From NCBI GenBank assembly GCA_004124875.1, contig SCKJ01000007.1:1-64000 (forward strand): 64,000 nt of DNA, given 5' to 3'. Shown here piece after piece: positions 46,544 through 55,423 of the stretch. Positions within the stretch are counted from its first letter, which is position 1. Each line of letters starts with the position of its first letter. A program made the translations under genes and the position numbers. The notes beneath the pieces are model-generated. The model did no database searches and was not told the origin of the DNA. It saw nothing but the letters and a program-made list of their open reading frames with translations. The stretch is from Fidelibacterota bacterium (GTDB lineage Bacteria; Fidelibacterota; Marinisomatia; SCGC-AAA003-L08; TS1B11).

Positions 46544-46933
46544 CTATGCTTTGCCACGAGCGCCGTTGATGCCGGTGAGTTGCCTCTGGTACATGGCGGC
46601 TTCCAGAAGGTGCCAGGCCAGAAAGTTTATCAGCAGGGCCGTTGTGAAAACGGCAGGTGGCCATTTGAGGGCCGCAATGGCAGTGGCGGTCCATACGCCG
46701 ATTACGATCACCTTGACGAAAAAGTTCACCAGCATCTGCTTATCGTATCTGCGCGCATCGAATCGGCCAGCCCGGTCGATGACCAGCACCATGCTGCTCC
46801 ACGACACGAGGGCGGGGACCCCACCGCTGCCCAATATGACCAACGCAACCGCAGGTCCGGCCAGCAGCAGTGCCATGAGTGACGCCAGCAACAGCAGACC
46901 CATGAAAACGGCGGCCCAAAGGTGGTGGCTCAA
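46544..46933 (-). CDS. Small membrane protein in atp operon, AtpI-like
   Basis: 129 aa with four predicted transmembrane helices (residues 8-30, 35-55, 70-90, 95-115). It sits between atpZ and atpB, where an AtpI-type assembly factor usually lies. Sequence identity to known AtpI is weak (RYDKQMLVNFFVKVIVIGVW). It overlaps atpZ by 4 nt. Likely role is assembly of the c ring or Mg2+ supply; this is inference from position. Confidence 0.65.
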   Translation of the reverse strand: MSHHLWAAVFMGLLLLASLMALLLAGPAVALVILGSGGVPALVSWSSMVLVIDRAGRFDARRYDKQMLVNFFVKVIVIGVWTATAIAALKWPPAVFTTALLINFLAWHLLEAAMYQRQLTGINGARGKA

Positions 46934-47178
46934 ACATCACCTCCGGGGGGAAACATCGCTCGCCACAAATCGTAAAATCCGACGGTCAGACCGATCAGCA
47001 GTCCGGCCAGCAGCAGATACGGGGCGGTATCGAATTTGCCGTCAAGCAAGTAGCCGATCAGACCGAGGCCGAGGACTGCGCCCGCCATCGTCTGCGCCGC
47101 CACCAGAGATTTTCTGTCAGGATTAGATTGACGCGCCACAATGGTCACCGGCGGGCTCACGAAAGTTGGCCGCGCCAA
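46930..47178 (-). CDS. atpZ: AtpZ/AtpI-family small protein of the ATP synthase operon
   Basis: 82 aa with two transmembrane helices (AGAVLGLGLIGYLLDGKF and YLLLAGLLIGLTVGFYDLWR), the AtpZ pattern that helps c-ring assembly or ion transport. The first codon is TTG 47178; GTG codons downstream are alternatives. It is the first gene of the atp operon. Confidence 0.75.
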   Translation of the reverse strand: MARPTFVSPPVTIVARQSNPDRKSLVAAQTMAGAVLGLGLIGYLLDGKFDTAPYLLLAGLLIGLTVGFYDLWRAMFPPGGDV

Positions 47179-47189
47179 AATTGCACGAT

Positions 47190-47627
47190 TCAGGTCGCGT
47201 CCTCAGTTTCTTTTTCATCATGGGCCGGGCTTCTGCCGTGACTGTTGGTGGAGCTGTGCATACTGTCCTTGGTGATCTTGGCGCCTTTCATCTTGCACTT
47301 GCCGGTGAATTGGGCGCCTTCCTCGATGACGAGAATGTCCACCTTGACTTCACCCACGACCCGGGCCGATCCGCCCAGAGTCGCCTTGCCCGACACCGTC
47401 AGGCTGCCTTCCAGCTCGCCATCAATGACGGCCTCTTTGGCCGTCACCGACCCTCTGATCAATGAATCCTGAGCTGTGCGCACAAGACCTTCGGCCTTCA
47501 CATCTCCGATGACGGTTCCGTAAATGATCGCAGCGCCACTCACAATCAGATTGCCGCGCAATTCAGTATTGGGACCGACAATGGTGTTGGTCTGACCGTG
47601 GTTGATATTGCTATTATCTTTAGCCAT
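47190..47627 (-). CDS. Bactofilin (polymer-forming cytoskeletal protein)
   Basis: 145 aa. The central beta-helix of short repeats (NTELRGNLIVSGAAIIYGTV, DGELEGSLTVSGKATLGG, VGEVKVDILVIEEGAQFTGK) is characteristic. Bactofilins polymerise at the membrane and localise cell-wall enzymes. It overlaps the M23 peptidase gene by 8 nt, an association known in many bacteria where bactofilin and an M23 peptidase shape the cell. Confidence 0.93.
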   Translation of the reverse strand: MAKDNSNINHGQTNTIVGPNTELRGNLIVSGAAIIYGTVIGDVKAEGLVRTAQDSLIRGSVTAKEAVIDGELEGSLTVSGKATLGGSARVVGEVKVDILVIEEGAQFTGKCKMKGAKITKDSMHSSTNSHGRSPAHDEKETEDAT

Positions 47628-48441
47628 TGCTATTGATCGAAATATCCTGCCGGCGGTAAAGGTCCATCAGCGTGCGAGGATCAATCGATTTTCCCTCTTT
47701 CCAAATTTCAAAGTGCAAATGAGGCCCCTGGCTGATGCCGGTGTTGCCCACCTGGGCAATAGCCTCGCCCCTCGCCACCCTCTCACGGGCGGACACAAGA
47801 TTAATTTTGTTGTGGCCATAGACGGTAAAATATTCATCACCGTGGCTCAGAATGACCATGTACCCCAGATCCTCCGTCCACTGCGAAAAGACCACCAGGC
47901 CGGATGCCGCTGCCTGGATGATGTCACCGGTGACGGCGGCAATATCGAGGCCCGAGTGATTGGATTGCAGATCAATATCCCGCAGCATCAGACCGCGGGT
48001 CACAAATCCGTTGACGGGCGGCAACGTCGGCACATTGTCAAGGAAGTTGATATACTGATGATCGATCACCATACCACCTTCCCGGCTGTCAAGGCTTGCA
48101 GGGTTGACCCCGCCCTCGTACTCGAAGCGGAAAGATTGCAACAGGGCCTGCACAATATCGGGCGCCAGCAGTCCAAATTGGTCAGCGTTGAGCACCGTTC
48201 GCCGCACTGAATTGCGATAGAGCCGCAGCTGCTGGTTCTCCCGCAGGAGCTCATCATACTCGCTGAGCCGATAGAGCGACACCGCGAGGACCGCCAGCAG
48301 GATAACGATGGCCCCTAGGCCCCCTGCCGCGCCGAAAATCAACGACTTGCCCCTGACCACGAAACTGCGGGTCCACCCGCCGTCACTGGACATGATGACC
48401 AAGTCGTATTTCCGCTGCAGACGACTGTTCAAATAGCCCAT
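47620..48441 (-). CDS. M23 family metallopeptidase (LytM-like)
   Basis: 273 aa. A basic N-terminus and transmembrane helix (AAGGLGAIVILLAVLAVSLY) are followed by a short coiled segment and the M23 domain: NHSGLDIAAVTGDII, ILSHGDEYFTVYGHN and QGPHLHFEIWKEGKSIDP (HxH zinc ligands). Predicted inner-membrane peptidoglycan endopeptidase acting in the periplasm. It is paired with the bactofilin. Confidence 0.92.
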   Translation of the reverse strand: MGYLNSRLQRKYDLVIMSSDGGWTRSFVVRGKSLIFGAAGGLGAIVILLAVLAVSLYRLSEYDELLRENQQLRLYRNSVRRTVLNADQFGLLAPDIVQALLQSFRFEYEGGVNPASLDSREGGMVIDHQYINFLDNVPTLPPVNGFVTRGLMLRDIDLQSNHSGLDIAAVTGDIIQAAASGLVVFSQWTEDLGYMVILSHGDEYFTVYGHNKINLVSARERVARGEAIAQVGNTGISQGPHLHFEIWKEGKSIDPRTLMDLYRRQDISINSNG

Positions 48442-48501
48442 AAGTTTAGCCCGAAATAAATTTGACAGTCAACCGTTAAGCCTTGACCTATTGACAAATG
48501 G

Positions 48502-49413
48502 TTAACCGGCATTCTGATCACCATCATCCATAATAATATCAAGTATGCGCTCCAGATCATCCTGCGAGTAGTAAGCGATTTCAATCGTCCCGGAGTCCTG
48601 GTCTTTGGGCTTAATCCGCACCTTCGTGCTGAGGAGAGTGAGCAGTTCGACTTCCACATGGTTTAAAAAGGAGGTCTTGGGAATAGCCGGCGCAGATCCG
48701 CTGCCACCGGCATCCGGCACACGCTCTTTTTTCGGCGTCTGTCCGCTTAAAGCCTGCACTTCCGCTTCAGTCTGCCTGACGCTCAGTTCAAGCCGGATAA
48801 TATTTTTCCACAATTTTTGCATCAGCGCCGGCTGGGACAGAGCAAGCAGCGAGCGCGCATGCCCCATGCTGATCTTGCCTTCGCGCAGACTGGCTTTTAT
48901 TTCATCCGGTAGTTTGAGAATACGCAAAAAATTGGCCACGGCCGGGCGGCTCATGCCGACGCGCTTGGCGATCTCCTCCTGTTTCAGATCGAATTTGCTG
49001 TGCAACAATGCAAAAGCCTCAGCCTGTTCCAGCGGATTCAAATCTTCCCGCTGGATATTCTCAATGAGGGCAATCTCCACCAAATCGACATCGGTCTCGA
49101 CGCTGAGAATATAGACCGGCACTTCACTGAGGCCGGCAGCCCTGGCCGCCCGCAGACGGCGCTCCCCGGCAATGAGATCGAACCGGCCATTTACTCCGGA
49201 CCTGACCGAAAGGGGTTGCAGCACTCCCTTGGCTTTGATGGATCGGGATAGCTCGTTGAGCTCGACTGTGCTGAAATCTTTCCGGGGCTGAAAGGGGTTG
49301 GGGTCAATCAAATCCACTGAAACCTTCAGTTGGGCGCCCTCGCTGCCCGGCTCCGGGGTCTCCGCGGCGGGAATCAGCGCCCCCAATCCTCTGCCCAGTC
49401 TCGTTTTATCCAT
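48502..49413 (-). CDS. parB: Chromosome partitioning protein ParB
   Basis: 303 aa. [12 protein letters not shown] is the ParA-contacting N-terminus. The CTPase/ParB core has [12 protein letters not shown] and [16 protein letters not shown], and the helix-turn-helix is [20 protein letters not shown]. It binds parS; I found no clear parS site here. It overlaps parA by 8 nt. Confidence 0.97.
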   Translation of the reverse strand: MDKTRLGRGLGALIPAAETPEPGSEGAQLKVSVDLIDPNPFQPRKDFSTVELNELSRSIKAKGVLQPLSVRSGVNGRFDLIAGERRLRAARAAGLSEVPVYILSVETDVDLVEIALIENIQREDLNPLEQAEAFALLHSKFDLKQEEIAKRVGMSRPAVANFLRILKLPDEIKASLREGKISMGHARSLLALSQPALMQKLWKNIIRLELSVRQTEAEVQALSGQTPKKERVPDAGGSGSAPAIPKTSFLNHVEVELLTLLSTKVRIKPKDQDSGTIEIAYYSQDDLERILDIIMDDGDQNAG

Positions 49414-50179
49414 TTCTCGCGAGCACTTCGCTGACTAAAGACATGTAGTTCTGGGAGCCAATGGATTGGACATCGTAGAGGATAATCGGTTTGCCGTAAC
49501 TGGGCGACTCACTCAGCCGGACATTTCTCTGGATCGCCGTCTCGTAAACTTTATCGCCGAAGTAGGCCCGCACTTCCTCCGCCACCTGCCGCGACAGATT
49601 CAGCCGACTGTCAAACATGGTGATGAGGACCCCCTCAATTTCCAGGTCCGTGTTCAATTGTCTCTGGATCAGACGGATGGTGTTGAGCAGCTGCGAAAGT
49701 CCCTCCATGGCATAGTATTCGCACTGGATGGGGATCAGCACGGAATCGGCTGCGGTGAGACCGTTGACCGTCAGCAGCCCGAGCGATGGCGGGCAGTCGA
49801 TTAAAACGTAGTCATACTTTCCGTCGAGATTGGCGAGAGCCTTTTTCAGTAAATATTCCCGCGATAGCATACCAACCATTTCAACTTCTGCGCCGACGAG
49901 CTGCCGTGATGAAGGGAGAATTTCGAGATGCTCCAACGCCGTGCTGATGATGGCTTCTGCAGGCTCCCGATTATGAGACAGAATGTCGTATATGGAGAGC
50001 TTCGTTTTGTCGATCTCGATGCCCACTCCGCTGGTGGCGTTCGCCTGTGGATCGATATCGATAAGCAGTGTCGGCACCTCGCTCGCTGCCAGTCCGGCGG
50101 CAAGGTTTACGGCGGTGGTGGTCTTGCCAACGCCACCTTTTTGGTTGGCTATCGCTATAATTTTTGTCTTTTTCGACAT
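49406..50179 (-). CDS. parA: Chromosome partitioning ATPase ParA
   Basis: 257 aa. It has the deviant Walker [16 protein letters not shown], the [15 protein letters not shown] motif, and the [13 protein letters not shown] and [17 protein letters not shown] blocks. Length fits the chromosomal Soj type. It is the first gene of a unit running through parB and the M23/bactofilin genes towards the atp operon. Confidence 0.97.
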   Translation of the reverse strand: MSKKTKIIAIANQKGGVGKTTTAVNLAAGLAASEVPTLLIDIDPQANATSGVGIEIDKTKLSIYDILSHNREPAEAIISTALEHLEILPSSRQLVGAEVEMVGMLSREYLLKKALANLDGKYDYVLIDCPPSLGLLTVNGLTAADSVLIPIQCEYYAMEGLSQLLNTIRLIQRQLNTDLEIEGVLITMFDSRLNLSRQVAEEVRAYFGDKVYETAIQRNVRLSESPSYGKPIILYDVQSIGSQNYMSLVSEVLARNG

Positions 50180-50423
50180 TTGTACCGGTCTGGTTCTGAT
50201 TGGCCCAACGAGCTACATCCGCCCCGTGGTCCCCCGTGGACAGAACAGCTGATAGCACCGCTTTTCGTGCGGACCTAGGCAATCCGCCTACTACTCAGGA
50301 AGCCCTTGCTCCCTGATTTGGGCGGTCTCTAAATTACTCTGCAATAGCCCCGACATGCTACTCCTGTAACGTCCGGAGATTTTGGAAAAAGGGACGGCTG
50401 CGGGGAAAACAGGAACGGAATAA
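50180..50423. other. Divergent intergenic region between parA and an ACT-domain gene
   Basis: It must hold the promoters for both directions. A short GTCCCCCGTGGAC-like symmetry near 50232 is not a parS site. Nothing else is seen. Confidence 0.4.
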
Positions 50424-50870
50424 ATGAACAAATCTATTCCAACAGATCACATATACAGTTTGGTCCGCGGCAGACTCGGTCCGGACGCCACGACTGAAAT
50501 GATTGAATCGGTGAGCCGCAAAGTGGCATCGCTGCTGGCAAAGGGGGTCTCTGATGAAGCGCCGGACCACGAGGCGTCCGGAACTTCGGCCACACAGCTG
50601 CTGCTCACCGCCACGGGCTGGGATGCGCCAGGAACGGCCTCAGGACTGGTGGCACGGCTGGAGTCGTACGGTTGCCAGGTGCTGGGCAGCGACCGGGCTT
50701 CCACCGATGGATATTTCAGTCTGCTGGTCAGCCTTGATATGGCCGATTGCACGTTATCCCGCACTGAACTTGCAGCAGCTCTTAAAGCGGCCGGTGAAGC
50801 CGATGGACTTGAAGTGGCCTTGATAAGCGTCCCCCCCGGACGGACGGATCAATCTGGCGGGGTACAATAA
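50424..50870 (+). CDS. Predicted ACT-domain protein
   Basis: 148 aa. The C-terminal half (ATGWDAPGTASGLVARLESYG, CQVLGSDRASTDGYFSLLVS, GLEVALISVP) resembles the UPF0237/ACT-type fold that binds amino acids, with GxD..G start and dYFSLLV strand. The N-terminal 55 residues (PTDHIYSLVRGRLGPDATTEMIESVSRKVASLL) are helical and unrecognised. It ends 3 nt before the start of the threonine dehydrogenase gene, so the two are likely translationally coupled. An ACT domain next to threonine catabolism could sense an amino acid; this is inference. Confidence 0.6.
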   Translation: MNKSIPTDHIYSLVRGRLGPDATTEMIESVSRKVASLLAKGVSDEAPDHEASGTSATQLLLTATGWDAPGTASGLVARLESYGCQVLGSDRASTDGYFSLLVSLDMADCTLSRTELAAALKAAGEADGLEVALISVPPGRTDQSGGVQ

Positions 50871-50873
50871 CCG

Positions 50874-51884
50874 GTGCGCAAACCGGCAATCCTCGTCACC
50901 GGCGCTAATGGCGAAATGGGCCACGGCCTGATCCGGGCGCTGAGCCAATCGGGAGGTCAACCGATTGTAGGTCTCGATATCCAGGAAGCTGATGCGGGAC
51001 TGAAACCGGCCCTGACTGAGTCCATCATCGGCAACATCCTCGACCAAAATGTGCTCGACAGCATCAACAGCCGGTACGAGATCTCCGCGATCTACCATCT
51101 GGCAGCTCTGCTCAGCACACGGGCCGAATTTTCGCCGCAAATCGCTCATCAGGTTAACGTCGACGGCACCCTTAATCTGCTCAGTCTGGCCGTAGACCAG
51201 GCACGGAGCCACGGCCGGGCGGTCAAATTTTTCTTCCCCAGCTCCATCGCCGTGTACGGCATACCTGATGGCATATCCAAGAGTGAAATTGGCGCCATAT
51301 CGGAGGATCAGTACCTCTTCCCTCAAACCATGTACGGATGCAACAAACGGTACTGTGAGCTGCTGGGCGTCTACCACGCCAGGCACTACCAGCGACTGGC
51401 CGCGGATGCCGGTACTTTCAGGGTCGACTTTCGGGCCATCCGCTTTCCGGGGCTCATCAGCGCCGTGACCCAGCCGGCGGGCGGCACTTCAGATTACGCC
51501 TCGGAGATGATCCATGCCGCCGCTGAGGGCAGACCGTACGACTGCTTTGTCCGCGAGGAGACCGCCATGCCGTTCATGACCATGCCCGATGCCATCCGGG
51601 CCATTACGGAGTTGATGGATGCGCCAGCGGATGAAGTTGACCAGCGCATTTACAACATCCGTGCGTTCAACCCTACCGCCGCCGATCTGAAGAGGGCCGT
51701 CGAGCGCCATTTCCCCGGCGCCGTCGTCAATTTTGACGTCGACCCCAACCGGCAAGCCATCGTGGACAGCTGGCCCTCCGATGTTGATCAGTCGGCCGCC
51801 CAGCGCGACTGGCAGTGGAAACCGGGCGACGACTTTGACTCCGCTTTCGTCCGCTATCTGGTGCCGGCTATTAAGGCCCATTAA
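50874..51884 (+). CDS. Threonine 3-dehydrogenase (NAD-epimerase-type SDR)
   Basis: 336 aa from GTG 50874. The extended-SDR motif ILVTGANGEMGHGLIRAL and the catalytic Y-x-x-x-K (MYGCNKRYCELL) are followed by FRAIRFPGLISAVT and the PYDCFVREETAMPFMTMPD block found in this threonine dehydrogenase class. It makes 2-amino-3-ketobutyrate, which kbl then cleaves. kbl is 665 nt away, separated by a toxin-antitoxin pair. The family also contains other epimerases, but context supports threonine. Confidence 0.85.
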   Translation: MRKPAILVTGANGEMGHGLIRALSQSGGQPIVGLDIQEADAGLKPALTESIIGNILDQNVLDSINSRYEISAIYHLAALLSTRAEFSPQIAHQVNVDGTLNLLSLAVDQARSHGRAVKFFFPSSIAVYGIPDGISKSEIGAISEDQYLFPQTMYGCNKRYCELLGVYHARHYQRLAADAGTFRVDFRAIRFPGLISAVTQPAGGTSDYASEMIHAAAEGRPYDCFVREETAMPFMTMPDAIRAITELMDAPADEVDQRIYNIRAFNPTAADLKRAVERHFPGAVVNFDVDPNRQAIVDSWPSDVDQSAAQRDWQWKPGDDFDSAFVRYLVPAIKAH

Positions 51885-51940
51885 TAAGCTTTAATGACGA
51901 TTGGAAGAGAGAAGTTGATTTAGCCGCTGAGCCAGTTTAA

Positions 51941-51978
51941 TTTGTACAAAATGGTTTAAATGTACTTTTTGTACGAAT
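51941..51978 (+). promoter_or_regulatory. Putative operator/promoter of the Phd-RelE pair
   Basis: It contains TTTGTACAAAA and GTACTTTTTGTAC, giving three GTAC sites with symmetrical T/A flanks just before the antitoxin gene. Phd-type antitoxins repress their own promoter through such palindromes. Confidence 0.55.
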
Positions 51979-51990
51979 AGGTGAAATGAA

Positions 51991-52236
51991 ATGACCACAC
52001 TAACAGCCAGCAAACTTCGTACGCGACTGGCGGACACTCTCAACCGTGTCGCTTACGGTGGCGAAAGGATTCTTCTTCAGCGACGCGGCAAGGACATTGC
52101 GGCCATCATATCCACTGATGACCTGGAGCTGTTGGAAAAACTTGAGGAACAGGCGGATCTTCGCGCAATCCAGGCAGCCTTGAAGGAACCCGGAACTGCC
52201 GATTGGGACCAAGTAAAAGGGAATTTAGGCCTTTAA
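51991..52236 (+). CDS. Phd/YefM-family antitoxin
   Basis: 81 aa. The TLTASKLRTRLADTLNRVAYGGERILLQRRGKDIAAIISTDD run (Phd/YefM N-terminal DNA-binding fold) is clear, with an acidic tail. AGGTG lies at 51979. It should bind and neutralise the RelE-like toxin and repress the operon. The unit sits between tdh and kbl. Confidence 0.88.
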   Translation: MTTLTASKLRTRLADTLNRVAYGGERILLQRRGKDIAAIISTDDLELLEKLEEQADLRAIQAALKEPGTADWDQVKGNLGL

Positions 52237-52246
52237 GCCGCTAGCA

Positions 52247-52507
52247 CTCTATCGCGTCGGAATCAAACCTGCGGCCGTGAAGGACTTGAAGCGGATTGCT
52301 CACTCGACGGTTCAACGTGTCGGAAGGAAAATATCTTCTCTGGCGGCGGAGCCGCGGCCTCCAGGCGCTGTCAATCTTAAATTAGCTCAACATGTCTGGC
52401 GTTTGCGCGTCGGCGATTACCGCGTCCTGTATACGATTGATGACGATTTGCTTCTGGTGACAGTAGCCCGAGTCCGCCACCGAAGAGACATTTATCGCCA
52501 ACTGTAA
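52247..52507 (+). CDS. RelE/ParE-type toxin, start codon doubtful
   Basis: The RelE core is clear: YRVGIKPAAVKDLKRIAHST, VQRVGRKISSLAAEPRPPG, HVWRLRVGDYRVLYTIDDD, VARVRHRRDIYRQL. The first strand lies in frame from CTC 52247, but no ATG, GTG or TTG precedes it. GTG 52277 would delete this strand (76 aa product). The toxin may thus be weakened, or start at a non-standard codon. It follows the antitoxin stop by a few bases, and RelE toxins cleave mRNA on the ribosome. Confidence 0.8.
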   Translation, partial: LYRVGIKPAAVKDLKRIAHSTVQRVGRKISSLAAEPRPPGAVNLKLAQHVWRLRVGDYRVLYTIDDDLLLVTVARVRHRRDIYRQL

Positions 52508-52549
52508 TCCCATGTCGTGCTCAGGAAATCTGAGAAAAGGACACCCCCC

Positions 52550-53743
52550 ATGGACACACTGACCCCTCGCCTCACAGCCGAACTCGCAGCTATCCGCGAC
52601 GCCGGCCTCCACAAGCAGGAGCGCATCATTACATCGCCACAGAGCGCCACCATCGCAGTTGGCGGCAGGAAGGTGCTCAACTTTTGCGCCAACAACTATC
52701 TGGGTCTGTCCAACCATCCGGCGCTGATCAAAGCGGCCAGCGAGGGCCTTCAGCGGTGGGGGCTGGGCCTCTCCTCGGTGCGTTTTATCTGCGGCACCCA
52801 GGAAATTCATAAGCAGCTCGAAAGCAAAATCGCCGCCTTTCTGCAGACCGACGACGCCATATTATACGGCAGCTGCTTCGATGCCAACGGCGGCCTGTTC
52901 GAAACCCTGCTGGGACCCGACGACGCCATCATCTCCGATGCCCTCAACCACGCCTCCATCATTGATGGCATCCGGCTGTGCAAGGCGGCGCGCTACCGTT
53001 ATCGTCATGGCGACATGGGTGACCTCGAGACGCAGCTGCGCGAGAGTGCCGCTGCCCGGACACGGCTCATCGCCACCGACGGCGTGTTCTCCATGGACGG
53101 GGATGTGGCCCAGCTGGACGTGATCTGTGACCTGGCGCAGAAGTACGACGCGCTGGTGATGGTGGACGACTCCCACGCCACCGGCTTTTTCGGGCCGACG
53201 GGCAGAGGCTCAGTGGAGCATCGCGGCGTCATGGGGCGGGTCGATATGATCACCTCCACGATGGGCAAGGCGCTGGGCGGCGCCTCAGGCGGCTTCACGG
53301 CGGCCCGGCAGCCTATCGTCGATCTGTTGCGGCAAAGGTCGCGGCCCTACCTGTTTTCCAATTCAGTGCCGCCGGCCATTGTCAGCGCCGCCATCGCCTG
53401 TATCGATATGTTGGCCGGCAGCACCGGGCTGCGCGACCGCCTGGCGGAAAGCACCGCCTATTTCCGCAGCGCCATGAGCGACGCCGGATTCGACATCACG
53501 CCCGGTGAGCACCCTATCGTGCCGATTATGCTGGGCGAAGCCAGGCTGGCCCAGGAAATGGCCGCCGCCCTGCTGGATGAAGGCATCTATGTCGTCGGCT
53601 TCTCCTACCCGGTGGTGCCCAAGGGCGAGGCCCGCATCCGGGTGCAGATTTCCGCGGCCCACAGTAAGGAGCAGCTCGACCAGGCCATTGCCGCCTTTAC
53701 CAAGGTGGGCAAGGCGATGGGGGTGGGGGGAAGTTTGCACTAA
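52550..53743 (+). CDS. kbl: Glycine C-acetyltransferase (2-amino-3-ketobutyrate CoA ligase)
   Basis: 397 aa from MDTLTPRL (GAAAAGGA upstream). ALPHA-oxoamine synthase family: [50 protein letters not shown], and the PLP Lys in [15 protein letters not shown]. It cleaves 2-amino-3-ketobutyrate to glycine and acetyl-CoA, completing threonine breakdown with the dehydrogenase at 50874. The C-terminus ([11 protein letters not shown]) ends in an unusual Gly-rich tail; copies of this 3' end recur at 54287, 55363 and 55509. Confidence 0.95.
   Translation: MDTLTPRLTAELAAIRDAGLHKQERIITSPQSATIAVGGRKVLNFCANNYLGLSNHPALIKAASEGLQRWGLGLSSVRFICGTQEIHKQLESKIAAFLQTDDAILYGSCFDANGGLFETLLGPDDAIISDALNHASIIDGIRLCKAARYRYRHGDMGDLETQLRESAAARTRLIATDGVFSMDGDVAQLDVICDLAQKYDALVMVDDSHATGFFGPTGRGSVEHRGVMGRVDMITSTMGKALGGASGGFTAARQPIVDLLRQRSRPYLFSNSVPPAIVSAAIACIDMLAGSTGLRDRLAESTAYFRSAMSDAGFDITPGEHPIVPIMLGEARLAQEMAAALLDEGIYVVGFSYPVVPKGEARIRVQISAAHSKEQLDQAIAAFTKVGKAMGVGGSLH
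53678..53743 (+). repeat. kbl 3'-end repeat, native copy K0
   Basis: GACCAGGCCATTGCCGCCTT followed by TACCAAGGTGGG (53678-53709) is repeated with one change at 54287-54318 and, over a shorter stretch, at 55509-55534. Confidence 0.85.
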
Positions 53744-53767
53744 TTATAAAGAAAGACTAAATTAGGC

Positions 53768-54028
53768 ATGCCAACAATTTTACTGGTAAATGGTTGGAGA
53801 TTTTTCTTCTATTCGAACGAGGGCAGCGAACCCATTCATATCCACTGCCAAAAAGGTGACCGGGAAGCAAAATTTTGGCTTGATAGTGAAGAATTTGAAG
53901 TGACTGAGGCATATGGATATCAGCTCTCCCCAAGGGATCGGCGGCAGATCAAAAAAATCATTTTTGAGTATTTCGAGTATATCGAAAATGAATGGGAAAA
54001 GTTTCAAAAGATGAGGAACCCAGGATGA
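53768..54028 (+). CDS. DUF4160 domain protein
   Basis: 86 aa. The signature is GWRFFFYSNEGSEPIHIHCQ, then AKFWL and a C-terminal I..FEYFEYIENEWEKF helix. DUF4160 is a small metal-binding-like (HxHxxC) family usually paired with a DUF2442 gene, as here, a pairing often listed as toxin-antitoxin-like. Overlaps the next gene by 4 nt. Confidence 0.85.
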   Translation: MPTILLVNGWRFFFYSNEGSEPIHIHCQKGDREAKFWLDSEEFEVTEAYGYQLSPRDRRQIKKIIFEYFEYIENEWEKFQKMRNPG

Positions 54029-54270
54029 GCAAAGCGCACATCGTAGAGAATCTGATGATCACTGATGATGAACTGATATTAAAGGTTGATGGCAAGGACC
54101 TGAGTCTAGCCTTGGCCACAGCCTCGCCAAAATTGGCGGCTGCCTCAGAATTAGAGCGATCCACGTATAAAATTTCCCCTGCCGGCTATGGCATCCATTG
54201 GCCCTTAATCGACGAAGATTTATCCATTGACGGCCTGTTACTTGCCACGGAAATCGCCGCACAACCTTAG
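54025..54270 (+). CDS. DUF2442 domain protein
   Basis: 81 aa from ATG 54025 (ATGA overlap). The core is DELILKVDGKDLSLALA, SPAGYGIHWPLIDEDLSIDGLL, typical of DUF2442. It partners the DUF4160 gene. Function is unproven. Confidence 0.85.
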   Translation: MSKAHIVENLMITDDELILKVDGKDLSLALATASPKLAAASELERSTYKISPAGYGIHWPLIDEDLSIDGLLLATEIAAQP

Positions 54271-54286
54271 GCCGCAAGTGCGGTTT

Positions 54287-54345
54287 GACCAGGCCATCGC
54301 CGCCTTTACCAAGGTGGGACGACGGATTGGAGAATTGGGGTAGCT
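54287..54345 (+). repeat. kbl 3'-end repeat, copy K1
   Basis: GACCAGGCCATCGCCGCCTT and TACCAAGGTGGG differ from native kbl by one base. The frame would end [19 protein letters not shown] with TAG, closer to typical kbl ends than the native one. Confidence 0.85.
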
Positions 54346-54346
54346 T

Positions 54347-55339
54347 ATGATTACTGTGCCGACATTATTCATATTAGGAGCTGGGGCGAGCGCGCCATAT
54401 GGGTACCCAACCAGCTTTGGGCTTTGGGAATTTATTGTTGGTAACTATCCAAATGATTCGCATATCCCGCCGGGATACCAACATCCTTTCAAACATTTTT
54501 ACTCTACATATCTCAATGGTCGTATCGAAATCGCTGCTGACAGAGAGCCACTAATCGAGAAACTAGAATTATTCCATGAAACTTTTTTTCATGCGGACCC
54601 ATCAATTGACCGATTCATTTCCCGAAATAAAAAGTTTGAAAAATTGGGAAAGAAGGCAATACTTACCATGCTGTTTCATGCTGAACAATTCAGTGCCTTG
54701 CCTGAAACCATGGCAAATAGAGAAAGTGACTGGATAATCTATTTAATGCAAAAAATGACTACAAAAATTGTAGTACAAGACGATTTTTCAAGATTCAAAG
54801 AAAATGATGTCTCCTTCATAACGTTTAATTATGACCGTTCGCTTGAACACCTATCTTACAATTTTCTGTCAAATTCGTTCAGCGAACTCCCCACGGCAGA
54901 CATCGTTGAGGCAGTAGAAAGCCTAGAGATCTTGCACGTCAATGGGATACTCGCACCCCTTGATTGGCAGAATATCAAGGGTGTAAAACAGCCATATAGA
55001 AAATCACTGAAGACGGTAGATATCGATTCTCATGTGAATAATATTCAAATCATTTTTGATAGTCGACAGGATGATACTACCACGGAAATTGAAAGAAAAA
55101 TTAAATCTGCAGAAAACATATACTTTTTAGGGTTTGGTTATGCAGACGAGAATATGAAACAGTTGGGATTCCCAGAAATATTAGAGGCGCACCAAACAAT
55201 TTATGGAACCGCAAAGGGTCTAACATCAACTCAAATCGCCCAAGTAAAGCGGCAATATTTCACCAAACGAGATTTTCGCGAACCGCATTTATATACACTA
55301 AATTGCTTAGAAGTGCTTGAGAATCAGATTTTACGATAG
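54347..55339 (+). CDS. SIR2-like domain protein, candidate NAD-consuming defence gene
   Basis: 330 aa. The N-terminus has the NAD-binding motif TLFILGAGASAPYGYPT. A middle block ITFNYDRSLEHL (FNYD) and EILHVNGIL (HVNG, the catalytic His region), then YFLGFGYADENM, match SIR2-like/SIR2_2 domains used in anti-phage systems (for example ThsA- or DSR-like). No second domain is evident; residues 60-140 are a helical insertion. It is distinctly A+T-rich compared with kbl and the VOC gene. It begins immediately after kbl-tail copy K1 and ends before K2, so it looks like an inserted cassette. Confidence 0.82.
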   Translation: MITVPTLFILGAGASAPYGYPTSFGLWEFIVGNYPNDSHIPPGYQHPFKHFYSTYLNGRIEIAADREPLIEKLELFHETFFHADPSIDRFISRNKKFEKLGKKAILTMLFHAEQFSALPETMANRESDWIIYLMQKMTTKIVVQDDFSRFKENDVSFITFNYDRSLEHLSYNFLSNSFSELPTADIVEAVESLEILHVNGILAPLDWQNIKGVKQPYRKSLKTVDIDSHVNNIQIIFDSRQDDTTTEIERKIKSAENIYFLGFGYADENMKQLGFPEILEAHQTIYGTAKGLTSTQIAQVKRQYFTKRDFREPHLYTLNCLEVLENQILR

Positions 55340-55362
55340 CCAATATCATATTTATCGTTTGT

Positions 55363-55403
55363 ATCGCCGGATTCGCTGAGGTAGGCAGACAGTTTTGGGT
55401 AGT
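55363..55403 (+). repeat. kbl 3'-end repeat, degenerate copy K2
   Basis: ATCGCCGGATTCGCTGAGGT and AGGCAGACAG line up with copy K1; it would read IAGFAEVGRQFW. Confidence 0.45.
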
Positions 55404-55423
55404 AAATTGAGGTCGCCACCAAC

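Noticed and set aside
50228-50246. Possible parS site near parA (GTCCCCCGTGGAC)
   Set aside because: It differs strongly from the conserved parS consensus (TGTTTCACGTGAAACA) and is not a true palindrome.
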